From positions 3,960,501 to 4,024,500 of the forward strand of contig NZ_CP030265.1 of assembly GCF_008843145.1 (NCBI RefSeq): DNA of 64,000 bases, given 5' to 3'. A program made the translations under genes and the position numbers. Positions 46,770 through 55,646 of the stretch are shown here, in pieces. The stretch's first letter is position 1, and the number at the start of each line of letters is the position of its first letter. Below the pieces are notes generated by a model, which was given only the letters and a program-made list of their open reading frames with translations, was not told the origin of the DNA and made no database searches. The DNA is from Skermanella pratensis (GTDB taxonomy: Bacteria; Pseudomonadota; Alphaproteobacteria; Azospirillales; Azospirillaceae).

Positions 46770-49390
46770 CCGGCGCCGTCCGCACCACCTGTCCCTATTG
46801 CGGCGTCGGCTGCGGCATGGTCGCCAAGGCCGACGGTGCGGGCGGCTGGACGGTCTCGGGCGACCCGGAGCATCCCGCCAATCTCGGCCGGCTCTGCTCC
46901 AAGGGAAGCGCCCTGGGGGAGACGCTGGGGCTGGACGGCCGCCTGCTGCATCCCGCGGTGGACGGCAGGACCACGACCTGGGACGAGGCGCTGGATACGG
47001 TGGCGAGCCGCTTCCGCGCAGTCATCGACCGGCACGGGCCGGACGCCGTGGCCTTCTACGTTTCAGGACAGTTGCTGACGGAAGACTACTATGTCGCCAA
47101 CAAGCTGATGAAGGGCTTCATCGGCTCGGCGAACATCGACACCAATTCCCGCCTGTGCATGGCGTCGAGCGTGGCCGGCCACCGCCGCGCGTTCGGCGGC
47201 GACGTGGTGCCGGGCAATTACGAGGATCTGGAACTGGCCGACCTGGTCGTGCTGGTCGGCAGCAATCTCGCCTGGTGCCATCCGGTGCTGTACCAGCGGC
47301 TGGCGCGGGCACGGGCCGAGCGCGGCACCCGCATCGTCGTGATCGACCCGCGCCGGACGGCGACCTGCGACGCCGCGGACCTGCACCTGGCGCTCAGGCC
47401 CGGCAGCGACGTCGCCCTGTTCAACGGGCTGCTCGCATATCTGGACCGGGCGGAAGCCCTGGACCGGGGCTACATCGCCCGCCACACCGGCGGTTTCGCG
47501 GAGGCCCTGTCGGCCGCGGCCGGGGAGCCGCAGGCGGTCGCCGCGGCCTGCGGGCTGGACGCCAACGAGGTCGAGCGGTTCTACGGCTGGTTCGCCGAGA
47601 CGGCCGCGACCGTCACGGTCTATTCCCAGGGCGTGAACCAGTCGTCCCACGGGACCGACAAGGTCAACGCCATCGTCAATTGCCACCTCGCCACCGGACG
47701 CATCGGCCGTCCGGGCATGGGGCCGTTCTCGGTCACCGGCCAGCCCAACGCCATGGGCGGGCGGGAGGTCGGCGGGCTCGCCAACCAGCTGGCGGCGCAC
47801 ATGGGCTTCACGCCGGAAGCGATCGAGCGCGTGGAACGGTTCTGGCGGGCGCCCCGGATCGCGCGGCGCGAGGGGCTGAAGGCGGTGGACCTGTTCCAGG
47901 CGGTCGAGGGCGGCCGGATCAAGGCCCTGTGGGTCATGGCGACCAACCCCGCCGTCAGCCTTCCCGACGCCGACCGGGTGGTCCGCGCGCTGGCGTCGTG
48001 CGAGTTCGTCGTGGTCTCCGACTGCACCCGCGACACCGACACGGCGGTCCATGCCGACGTGCTGCTGCCCGCCGTCGCCTGGGGAGAGAAGGACGGCACC
48101 GTCACCAACTCAGAACGCCGTATCTCGCGCCAGCGCGCTTTCCTGCCCCCTCCGGGCGAGGCCAGGCCGGACTGGTGGATCATCGCGCAGGTCGCGGCCC
48201 GCATGGGCTGGGGCGAGGCGTTCCGGTACGGGTCGGCGGCGGACATCTTCCGAGAGCACGCGACGCTTTCGGGATTCGAGAACGCCGGCAGCCGGGTGTT
48301 CGACATCGCCGCGCTGGCCGATGCCGACTACGACACGCTGGAGCCGGTCCAATGGCCCGCGCCGGGAACGCCGCGGCTGTTCGGGGACGGCCGCTTCCAG
48401 ACGCCCGACGGACGCGCCGCCTTCGTGCCGGTTCGGGCAGCACCTCCAGGTACGGCGACCGGCGCCGAATACCCGTTCGTCCTGAACACCGGCCGCATCC
48501 GCGACCAGTGGCACACCATGACCCGCACCGGCCGGGTGCCCCGGCTGTCCAGCCACATCGCCGAGCCATTCGTCGCTATCAACCCGGCCGACGCCGCCGC
48601 GACGGGACTGGAGGACGGAGGGCTCGCGGTGGTCCGCTCCCCCAGCGGCCGAGCCACGCTCAGGGTCAGGATCACCGGCGACCAGCCGGCGGGACAGCTC
48701 TTCGCGCCGATGCACTGGAGCCGGCAATTCTCGGCCGAGGGCGGCGTCAACGCGCTGGTCGCCCCGCTCACCGACCCGGTCTCGGGCCAGCCGGAGCTGA
48801 AGCATACCGCGGTACGCGTGGCCCCCTTCAGACCGGCCTGGACCGCCTTCCTGATCGCCCGGGAGGTAATACCCTCCCCGGAGAGCGCCGAGTACTGGTC
48901 GCGGATCAAGGCGGCGGGCTGCACCGTCCTGACCCTGGCCGGCACCGTTGCGCCGGCCGATATCCCGGCATGGGCCGAGACGCTGCTGCCCCGGCTGCCG
49001 GGGATCGACTATCACGACACCCGGCGCGGCGTTCACCGCTGGGCGCGGCTCGACGGCGACCGGCTGGAGTCCTGCCTGTTCCTCAGCTTCGGTCCCGCCC
49101 TGCCCGCGCGGGAATGGCTGGTCGGCCTGTTCGACACCCCGTCGATCGACACGGATGCCCGCTGCGGGCTCCTGAGCGGCCGGGCGCCGGCCGGACTGCC
49201 GGACGAGGGGCGGGTCGTCTGCGCCTGCTTCAATGTCGGCCTCAACCGCATCGCGCGCGCCATCCGCGACGGCGGGCTGACCTCCGCCGAACAGGTCGGC
49301 GTAGCGCTGAAGGCCGGCACCAACTGCGGATCCTGCATCCCCGAGCTGAAGGAGCTGATCGCCGATGCGCGAAGCGACCGGGCAGCCTGA
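46766..49390 (+). CDS. nasA: Assimilatory nitrate reductase catalytic subunit NasA
   Basis: Cytoplasmic molybdenum bis-MGD enzyme reducing nitrate to nitrite, 874 aa. The N-terminal [4Fe-4S] site is CPYCGVGCGM with a fourth Cys in RLCSKGSALG. Molybdenum/MGD segments include NIDTNSRLCMASSVAG, VMATNPAVSLPDADRV and FVLNTGRIRDQWHTMTRTG. A C-terminal BFD-type [2Fe-2S] domain (VVCACFNVGLNRIARAI and NCGSCIPELKEL, from about residue 815) probably accepts electrons from a ferredoxin or flavoprotein; no NasC-type NADH subunit is adjacent. Start GTG 46766 overlaps the nirD stop. Its 3' end overlaps cysG by 26 bases. Confidence 0.96.
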   Translation: MTGAVRTTCPYCGVGCGMVAKADGAGGWTVSGDPEHPANLGRLCSKGSALGETLGLDGRLLHPAVDGRTTTWDEALDTVASRFRAVIDRHGPDAVAFYVSGQLLTEDYYVANKLMKGFIGSANIDTNSRLCMASSVAGHRRAFGGDVVPGNYEDLELADLVVLVGSNLAWCHPVLYQRLARARAERGTRIVVIDPRRTATCDAADLHLALRPGSDVALFNGLLAYLDRAEALDRGYIARHTGGFAEALSAAAGEPQAVAAACGLDANEVERFYGWFAETAATVTVYSQGVNQSSHGTDKVNAIVNCHLATGRIGRPGMGPFSVTGQPNAMGGREVGGLANQLAAHMGFTPEAIERVERFWRAPRIARREGLKAVDLFQAVEGGRIKALWVMATNPAVSLPDADRVVRALASCEFVVVSDCTRDTDTAVHADVLLPAVAWGEKDGTVTNSERRISRQRAFLPPPGEARPDWWIIAQVAARMGWGEAFRYGSAADIFREHATLSGFENAGSRVFDIAALADADYDTLEPVQWPAPGTPRLFGDGRFQTPDGRAAFVPVRAAPPGTATGAEYPFVLNTGRIRDQWHTMTRTGRVPRLSSHIAEPFVAINPADAAATGLEDGGLAVVRSPSGRATLRVRITGDQPAGQLFAPMHWSRQFSAEGGVNALVAPLTDPVSGQPELKHTAVRVAPFRPAWTAFLIAREVIPSPESAEYWSRIKAAGCTVLTLAGTVAPADIPAWAETLLPRLPGIDYHDTRRGVHRWARLDGDRLESCLFLSFGPALPAREWLVGLFDTPSIDTDARCGLLSGRAPAGLPDEGRVVCACFNVGLNRIARAIRDGGLTSAEQVGVALKAGTNCGSCIPELKELIADARSDRAA

Positions 49391-50786
49391 GACGTTGCCC
49401 TATATGCCCGTCTTCATGGACTTGAGGAAGGGGCGGCCGTGCCTGGTGATCGGCTCCGGCGACATGGCGGGCAACAAGACGGCCCTGCTGCGCCGGGCGG
49501 GGGCCGATGTCCGAAACATGGGCGCCGCCGACTTCACTCCGGCGGCGCTCGACGAAGTCGCCCTGGTGGTGGATGCCGCCGACGACGCGCGCCTGACCGC
49601 GACGCTGGTTGACCTCGCCAGGGCGCGCGGGGTTCCGCTGAACGTCGTGGACAAGCCGGAATTCTGCGACTTCATCTTTCCGGCGATCCTCGACCGCTCG
49701 CCGGTGGTGGTCGCCGTCTCGACCGGCGGCTTGGCGCCGGCGCTGGCCCGGCTGATTCGCCAGCGGCTGGAACTGGCGGTCCCCTCGGCTTTCGGCCGGC
49801 TGGCCCGGCTCGCCGGGGAGTTCCGCCGCAAGGTCCAGGACGCGCTTCCGACCACGCGCCAGCGCCTGCGCTACTGGGACGAGGTTCTGGACGGGCGCGC
49901 TGGCGAGCTGGCGATGCATGGCCGCGACGACGAGGCCCGCGCGGAGATGGAACGCCTGCTCGGCCGGACCGCCGCCGGCGGCGCCGATCCCGGTCCCGGG
50001 ATGGTCCATCTGGTCGGCGCCGGACCGGGCGATCCCGAACTGCTGACCCTGGCCGCGATCCGCGCGATCAAGCGGGCCGACGTCATCCTGTACGACCACC
50101 TCGTCGGGGAGGGCGTGCTGGAGTTCGCCCGCCGGGACGCGGAGCGGATTTCGGTCGGCAAGCGGGCCGGGCGCCATTCGGTGAAGCAGACCGAGATCAA
50201 CGCCCTGCTGCTCGAACATGCCTGCCGGGGCCGGCGCGTCGTGCGGCTGAAGGGCGGCGATCCGCTGATGTTCGGCCGCGCGGGGGAGGAGGCGGAATAT
50301 CTGCGCCGCCACGGCATCGAGGTTTCGATCGTGCCCGGCGTCACGGCGGCGCTCGGCTGCGCCGCGGCGGCGCAGATCCCGCTGACGCTCCGGGGCGTTT
50401 CCCGCAGCGTCCAGTTCGTGACCGCCCACTGCCTGGACGACGACGCAACCCGGGCGATGGACTGGGGCAGGCTCGCCAATCCGGACGGCACGCTGGCGAT
50501 CTACATGGGCCGCAGCCAGCTGGCACATTTCAGCGTCAGGCTGATCGAGGCCGGGCTGTCGCCCGACACGCCGGCCGCCGCCATCGAGAACGGCACCCGT
50601 CCCGACGAGCGCCGCTGCTTCGCGACGCTGGCGACCCTGCCGGCCCGCGCCGCCGCGGAACTGGGCGACGGGCCGACGCTGGTCATGGTCGGCGCGGCGA
50701 TCGGCCACCGCCCGCGGGAGGCCGCCGTCCCGCGGGACGAACCGGAGCCGGCGCGCTACGCGATGGAGCGAGCCGGCGCCGGTTGA
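49365..50786 (+). CDS. cysG: Sirohaem synthase (fused CysG)
   Basis: Trifunctional enzyme of 473 aa making sirohaem for NirB. The N-terminal third is the precorrin-2 dehydrogenase/ferrochelatase: FMDLRKGRPCLVIGSGDMAG (Rossmann Gly motif G-x-G-x-x-A), then NVVDKPEFCDFIFPAILDRS and VVAVSTGGLAPALARLIRQR. From about residue 215 is uroporphyrinogen-III methyltransferase: VHLVGAGPGDPELLTLAAIR, ADVILYDHLV, VVRLKGGDPLMFGRAGEE and FVTAHCLDDD. ATG 49365 overlaps the end of nasA. The 3' end overlaps the convergent glycosyltransferase gene by 31 bases. Last gene of the nitrate operon. Confidence 0.95.
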   Translation: MREATGQPETLPYMPVFMDLRKGRPCLVIGSGDMAGNKTALLRRAGADVRNMGAADFTPAALDEVALVVDAADDARLTATLVDLARARGVPLNVVDKPEFCDFIFPAILDRSPVVVAVSTGGLAPALARLIRQRLELAVPSAFGRLARLAGEFRRKVQDALPTTRQRLRYWDEVLDGRAGELAMHGRDDEARAEMERLLGRTAAGGADPGPGMVHLVGAGPGDPELLTLAAIRAIKRADVILYDHLVGEGVLEFARRDAERISVGKRAGRHSVKQTEINALLLEHACRGRRVVRLKGGDPLMFGRAGEEAEYLRRHGIEVSIVPGVTAALGCAAAAQIPLTLRGVSRSVQFVTAHCLDDDATRAMDWGRLANPDGTLAIYMGRSQLAHFSVRLIEAGLSPDTPAAAIENGTRPDERRCFATLATLPARAAAELGDGPTLVMVGAAIGHRPREAAVPRDEPEPARYAMERAGAG

Positions 50787-51940
50787 AGCAGCTCCAGGTA
50801 GCGGTCCACCGCCCGCTCGACGGTGTACGCTTCAGCCTTGGCCCGCAGCAGGTCGGCGGGGACGGGATTGTCCAGGGCCTGCCCGATCGCCAGGGCCAGC
50901 GCCCCGGGATCGCCGACGGGAACCAGCCCGCCGAGCCTGCCGTCCTCCAGGATCTCGCGCGGCCCGCTCGGGCAGTCGGTCGAGACCGTGCTGGTGCCGC
51001 AGGCGATCGCCTCGATCAGGACCGTGGGCAGACCCTCGAACCGGGACGACAGCACGAACAGCGAGGCCTTCGCCATGAAGGCCATCGGATTGTCGACGAA
51101 ACCCGGCAGCTGCACGTCCGACGATATGCCGAGTTCGTCGGCGAGCTTCTCCAGCTCCGGGCGGAGCGCCCCTTCTCCCAGGATCAGCAGCCGGGCCGGG
51201 CGTTCGGCCCGGACCCGCGCGAAGGCTCGCAGCAGGGTGGCGAAGTCCTTCTGCGGCGACAGGCGGCCCACCCCCAGGATCACCGGCGGCTCCCCCTCGG
51301 CGAACCAGGGATGGTTGACAGGTTGCGCGGCACGGGTCAGCAGGTCCGGCGTGACCACGGGATTATGGGCCACGTCGATTCGCGCCCGGTTCAGCCGCGC
51401 GAAGCGGGTCAGGTCGTCGGCGACGCCGTCGGACACAGCGATTATCTTCGCCGCGCGGGGATACAGGTAGGGCACGAGCCGATAGGCCATCCGAAGCGTC
51501 GAGTTGGCGTTGGCCCCCATGTTGCGGCTGATCTGGTTGTGCTCGGTGATGGCGATCCGGGTCCGGCCGCCGGCCAGGAGACGCGCCAGCAGGGCCGCGA
51601 TGTTGACATGGACCAGCGCCGTCAGCAGCACGGCGGGGCGCTCGCGCCGGAGATAGCGGGCCAGCGCCACGACGCTGTTGACGGTGCGCCGCGTGCCGAG
51701 CTCGACCACGCGGATGCCGGGCGGGATGTCGTCCACATAGGCCCCCTCCCGCCGGACGAGGACGAGGTCGACCGGGTAGCCGCGGCGCGCGATGCCGGTG
51801 GCGAGCGCCAGCATCACGCGCTCCGCCCCGCCGCCGTAGAGATCCTGGAGGAACACGGCGATCCGCGAGGGGGCTTCCTGCGCTTCGGCCCGTTGGGTCC
51901 GCAGCATGTCGCCGAGGGAGATCGCGTCGTCGGTATGCAT
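50756..51940 (-). CDS. GT4 family glycosyltransferase
   Basis: Retaining GT-B glycosyltransferase, 394 aa. The N-terminal donor-independent half starts AVFLQDLYGGGAERVMLALA, the common GT4 Gly-rich entry; the C-terminal half has ILGVGRLSPQKDFATLLRAF and the EX7E-type motif in SSRFEGLPTVLIEAIACGTS. It probably adds a sugar to an exported glycan, but acceptor and donor are unknown and no other glycan gene is adjacent. ATG 51940 lies 14 bases after AGGAG; a TTG two codons upstream (51946) has better spacing and could be the real start. It overlaps cysG tail-to-tail. Confidence 0.87.
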   Translation of the reverse strand: MHTDDAISLGDMLRTQRAEAQEAPSRIAVFLQDLYGGGAERVMLALATGIARRGYPVDLVLVRREGAYVDDIPPGIRVVELGTRRTVNSVVALARYLRRERPAVLLTALVHVNIAALLARLLAGGRTRIAITEHNQISRNMGANANSTLRMAYRLVPYLYPRAAKIIAVSDGVADDLTRFARLNRARIDVAHNPVVTPDLLTRAAQPVNHPWFAEGEPPVILGVGRLSPQKDFATLLRAFARVRAERPARLLILGEGALRPELEKLADELGISSDVQLPGFVDNPMAFMAKASLFVLSSRFEGLPTVLIEAIACGTSTVSTDCPSGPREILEDGRLGGLVPVGDPGALALAIGQALDNPVPADLLRAKAEAYTVERAVDRYLELLQPAPARSIA

Positions 51941-52441
51941 GGTCAAGGTGACATCTCCTCAAGGCGGGAGGGTCCGGGCTCGCCGGTTACTCCATTTCGA
52001 AACAGGTTTAAGTAAAAGTGAAGATATTCAGACAGTCAAAGATGTCAAGACAGGGCTAATGCGAACTTGCAAGGTTCAGCAAACACTAGTTGCCTGCGAC
52101 ATCAACATTATGCCTATTTTTTATCGGCATGAGTGCGCAAGCCTTGAACATTGCGCAGCCTACATTGCCCTGTTTCCATTCATATCTGTTCTCTGCAAAT
52201 CCATTTTCAGCCGGAACCCTGTCGATCATCAACCAATTATTGGTTTTGACCAACTCCTCTAGAAGGGGTAGCGGGTATTCTTCATCGTCGAGACGCGTCG
52301 CAGGCGGCGGCAACGGGGCACCCCTCATCAGCCCGTGGATTTTCCGAGAGAATTCCTGATGTTATTTTTCGTTGAGTCGTTGTACGTTTATAACTCTTGA
52401 AACGTGTTTCTACTTTGAAAACTTACGCGGGAGTTTTATTA
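51941..52441. other. AT-richer intergenic region with possible gene remnant
   Basis: About 500 bases between the divergent GT4 gene and the single-CxxCH protein, markedly lower in GC than the rest of the window from about 52000 to 52440. An 80-codon frame on the minus strand (52328-52086) translates to a fairly protein-like sequence (EEYPLPLLEELVKTNNWLMI) but lacks a clear ribosome site. It may be a remnant of a transferred gene. A hairpin-forming pair TGCGCAAG/CATTGCGCA lies near 52134-52160. No confident gene, RNA or repeat. Confidence 0.4.
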
Positions 52442-53914
52442 ATGAAGTATCACGACAAGTTTTCAGCGTGCCTGCTCGCGACATTGGCGCTGATCGCCGC
52501 TCCGGCCCAGGCGGCGGATCCCATTTACGGCGTTCCCCTGCCCAACCCCGCGATCCCCGATTACGTGTTCCCGGCTCCGGAAACGGCGCTCCTCACGGCC
52601 GTCAACAACGCGGATACGGCCGCGATCTACCGGCACGGCTGGGGCCTGTGGGCTTCCCTGACGGCCCCCACGGCCCAGACGGCCTATGGCATCGCCAATG
52701 CCCCGGTCTATCTCACCTGGCTGACCAAGCAGGACCTGGTCAACATGAGCACGGCTCCGGCCACGCCGACCGACGCCACCGCCAGGACCACGGCGTCCGG
52801 CCAGGGCCGCGGCCTGGGCCTGAAGCCGATCACCCAGCTCCGGAAGTTCGGGATCGACAGCTCGGCGCAGAAGTCCAAGGCGACTGCGCGGGCCGCGACG
52901 GCGGTGACGCCGGACACGCAGATCTTCGAGACCGTCGCCTACGACCCGACCTCCGCCAAGTTCATCAATGACAACAAGCTGTTCGTCCTGTCGACCATCC
53001 AGGCCATGTACACGGCCGGCCAGGCGGAGATCCCGACCTTCCCGGTCACGGCGGTGTCGATCAAGCCGGTCTACAAGATCGCCTCGCAGTCCAAACTGAT
53101 CGGCGGCAAGTACTACGCCATGCCGGCCTGGCCGGGCACTCCGGTCGTGACCGCCGATATCGTGGCCTCGGGCTATCCCGAGACGGCGTGGCCCGGATGC
53201 GTCTATGTGGACGTCACGAATCCGGGCGCATCCACGTCCACCGGGATCGACGGCACCTGCGGCGGCCAGACGGCGGCGGCGACCTACGGGCTCGGCGACT
53301 TCATCGCCTATGCCGTGACCTCCAGCAACGTCGCCGCGTTCAACGCCGAGGGATACAAGGTCGCCGCCGGCGACTATCTGCTGCTGATGGCGATGCATGT
53401 CACGTCGCGCGAGATATCGGAATGGACGTGGCAGACCTATTTCTGGACGCCGGCGCCGATGAACCCGCCGTCGCCCAGCAGCGACGCGATCGCGTCGGCC
53501 CAGCCCGCGGCGCTGAGCATGCCGGCCGCCCACTACGCCATGTCGATCGGCTACCAGATGATCAGCCCGAACCAGCCGGTCAACGGCGGCAACAACGACG
53601 GCAAGCCCGTGATCGCCTACAACCCTTACCTGGAGTCCGGATTCAATGCCGAGGTCTTCAGCGTCAGCCGGCAGGTCACCGATCCCAACACGGGCGTCGC
53701 CTGGACGGGACAGGTGGGCGTGGAGACCAACTGCATGACCTGCCACGCCCTGGCCGCCGTCAATTTCGGGACCGGCAGCGGCACGGGATACGCGACCACC
53801 TTCTATATCGGCCGCAACGACCCGATCTTCGCCGGAACGGTGCAGACCGACTTCCTGTGGTCCATCGCGGACGTCGTGTCGTCCCAGCAGCAGTCCTCCG
53901 CCGTCAAGAAGTAG
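52442..53914 (+). CDS. Secreted hypothetical protein with one CxxCH haem motif
   Basis: Unrecognised exported protein of 490 aa. The start MKYHDKFSACLLATLALIAA and APAQAAD form a clear Sec signal peptide. The mature chain is rich in Ala, Thr, Pro, Tyr and Trp, with extended segments (YYAMPAWPGTPVVTADIVAS), and carries a single cytochrome c motif C431-MT-C434-H435 in ETNCMTCHALAAVNFG near the C-terminus. Two more cysteines (WPGCVYVD, GTCGGQT) may form a disulfide. It may be a periplasmic monohaem protein with a large non-cytochrome domain. GGGAG lies eight bases before ATG 52442. No respiratory gene is adjacent; an aminotransferase gene follows 140 bases later. Confidence 0.75.
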   Translation: MKYHDKFSACLLATLALIAAPAQAADPIYGVPLPNPAIPDYVFPAPETALLTAVNNADTAAIYRHGWGLWASLTAPTAQTAYGIANAPVYLTWLTKQDLVNMSTAPATPTDATARTTASGQGRGLGLKPITQLRKFGIDSSAQKSKATARAATAVTPDTQIFETVAYDPTSAKFINDNKLFVLSTIQAMYTAGQAEIPTFPVTAVSIKPVYKIASQSKLIGGKYYAMPAWPGTPVVTADIVASGYPETAWPGCVYVDVTNPGASTSTGIDGTCGGQTAAATYGLGDFIAYAVTSSNVAAFNAEGYKVAAGDYLLLMAMHVTSREISEWTWQTYFWTPAPMNPPSPSSDAIASAQPAALSMPAAHYAMSIGYQMISPNQPVNGGNNDGKPVIAYNPYLESGFNAEVFSVSRQVTDPNTGVAWTGQVGVETNCMTCHALAAVNFGTGSGTGYATTFYIGRNDPIFAGTVQTDFLWSIADVVSSQQQSSAVKK

Positions 53915-54054
53915 GACCGGGTCCCTTGAAGCCGCCATGCCGAGACAAGAGCCCGCATGGCGGCCCCGCACCGAAGTTCCTTGGTTGCCAAGGGGGTGCC
54001 GCAGTACGATCTCATCCGAGGGACCAAGTCGGATCGGAACGGACAGAGCAAGAA

Positions 54055-55446
54055 ATGACCAAGGTCGGCAATTCGGCGGCGAGCCGCGACAAGGCGTTCT
54101 ACCTGCACCCCTACACCAACCTGAAGACCCACGAGGAGGTCGGACCGCTGGTGATCGAACGGGGCGCCGGCGTCCACGTCTTCGATGACACGGGCAAGGC
54201 CTATATCGAGGGGATGGCCGGCCTGTGGTGCACCGCGCTGGGCTTCGGCGAGGAGCGGCTGGTGGAGGCGGCGTCTCGCCAGATGCGCAAGCTGCCGTTC
54301 TATCATGCCTTCGGCCACAAGGCGCATGATCCCGGCATCGACCTGGCCGAGGCGCTGATCCGCATCGCGCCCGTGCCGATGTCGAAGGTCTTCTTCACCA
54401 ACTCCGGGTCCGAAGCCAACGATACCGTCGTCAAGCTGGTCTGGTACTACAACAACGCGCTGGGCCGGCCGAACAAGAAGAAGATCATCGCGCGGCAGAA
54501 GGGCTATCACGGGGTCACCGTGGCGGCCGCGAGCCTGACCGGGCTGCCGCACCTGCACCGCGACTTCGACCTGCCGATCGCCGGAATCCTGCACACCGAC
54601 TGCCCGCACTTCTACCGCTACGGCGAGGAAGGCGAGACGGAAGAGGATTTCGCGATCCGCCTGGCCGACCAGCTCGAACAGCTGATCCTGGCCGAGGGGC
54701 CGGACTCCATCGCCGCCTTCATCGCCGAACCGGTGATGGGCGCCGGCGGCGTGATCGTGCCGCCCGCCACGTATTTCGACAGGATCCAGCCGGTTCTGAA
54801 ACGCTACGACATCCTGTTCATCGCCGACGAGGTGATCTGCGGATTCGGCCGCACCGGGTCGATGTTCGGCACCCAGACCTTCAACCTCAAGCCCGACATC
54901 ATCACCGTCGCGAAGGCGCTGTCGTCCGCCTATCTGCCGATCGCGGCCGTCATGATCTCCGAGCCGATCTACCAAGCCATGGTCAGCCAGTCGGAGAAGA
55001 TCGGCACCTTCGGCCACGGATACACCTATTCCGGCCATCCCGTGCCCGCGGCGGTAGCACTGGAGACCCTGAAGATCTACGAGGAATGCGACATCGTGGG
55101 CCATGTCCGGGCGGTGGCACCCCATCTGCAGGATGGCTTGCGCCGGTTCGCGGGCCATCCCCTGGTGGGCGAGGTCCGCGGGATCGGGCTGATCGCGGGC
55201 GTCGAGATCGTGGCGGACAAGGCGACCAAGGCCCCGTTCGACCCCAAGCTGGCGATCGGCGGCCATGTCTCCCGGTTCGCCCAGGAGCACGGCCTGATCG
55301 TCCGCGCCATGGGCGACACCATCGGCTTCTCGCCGCCGCTGGTGATCAGCCCGTCCGAGTTGGACGACCTGGTCGAACGATTCGGCAAGGCCCTCGACGA
55401 CACGCTCGCGATGGTGACGGAGAAGGGCCTGGCCGCCGTCGCCTGA
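54055..55446 (+). CDS. Class III aminotransferase (PLP-dependent)
   Basis: Omega-type aminotransferase, 463 aa, of the group annotated as aspartate aminotransferase family/putrescine- or GABA-pyruvate aminotransferases. PLP features: GSEANDTVVKLVWYYNNALG (phosphate loop), YHGVTVAAASLTGL, the Asp in FIADEVICGFGRTGSMFG and Schiff-base Lys287 in TVAKALSSAYLPIAAV. Trp/Cys near the start (MAGLWCTALGFGEERLVEAA) match the amine:pyruvate subgroup. The natural substrate cannot be chosen from sequence alone, and no polyamine transport genes are adjacent. ATG 54055 lies 140 bases after the haem-motif gene; a separate promoter is likely. Confidence 0.92.
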   Translation: MTKVGNSAASRDKAFYLHPYTNLKTHEEVGPLVIERGAGVHVFDDTGKAYIEGMAGLWCTALGFGEERLVEAASRQMRKLPFYHAFGHKAHDPGIDLAEALIRIAPVPMSKVFFTNSGSEANDTVVKLVWYYNNALGRPNKKKIIARQKGYHGVTVAAASLTGLPHLHRDFDLPIAGILHTDCPHFYRYGEEGETEEDFAIRLADQLEQLILAEGPDSIAAFIAEPVMGAGGVIVPPATYFDRIQPVLKRYDILFIADEVICGFGRTGSMFGTQTFNLKPDIITVAKALSSAYLPIAAVMISEPIYQAMVSQSEKIGTFGHGYTYSGHPVPAAVALETLKIYEECDIVGHVRAVAPHLQDGLRRFAGHPLVGEVRGIGLIAGVEIVADKATKAPFDPKLAIGGHVSRFAQEHGLIVRAMGDTIGFSPPLVISPSELDDLVERFGKALDDTLAMVTEKGLAAVA

Positions 55447-55470
55447 CGGCAGCCTTTAAGCAGGATCCTT

Positions 55471-55484
55471 TTGACCAGGATCAA
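55471..55484. promoter_or_regulatory. FNR/FixK-type box upstream of hemA
   Basis: TTGACCAGGATCAA matches the FNR/FixK consensus TTGAT-N4-ATCAA at 9 of 10 defined positions. It lies 163 bases before the hemA ATG. In Rhodobacter hemA is controlled by FnrL through such a site, so oxygen-responsive control is a reasonable inference here. Confidence 0.6.
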
Positions 55485-55594
55485 TGCCGGGTGGACTGAA
55501 TCGTCTAGTTTTTCGCGGCGGCCCGGCCGGTCCGGGCCACCGCGACACGGTGCCACGCTGCATCGGCCGACTGCCGATTTACATGTTCCATAAA

Positions 55595-55611
55595 GTGTCG
55601 AATTCTGACAC
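55595..55611. promoter_or_regulatory. Unassigned dyad in the hemA leader
   Basis: GTGTCGAATTCTGACAC has perfect 5-base inverted arms GTGTC/GACAC around GAATTC. It lies 36 bases before the hemA ATG in an AT-rich stretch that probably holds the promoter or ribosome region. The factor is unknown; it does not match the Irr box. Confidence 0.4.
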
Positions 55612-55646
55612 GTTGTTGAAAAAAGAGAACCTACGGATCACGCGCC

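Noticed and set aside
52086-52328. 80-codon minus-strand ORF in the AT-rich patch
   Set aside because: Somewhat protein-like but lacks a ribosome site and any recognised similarity; kept only as a possible remnant.
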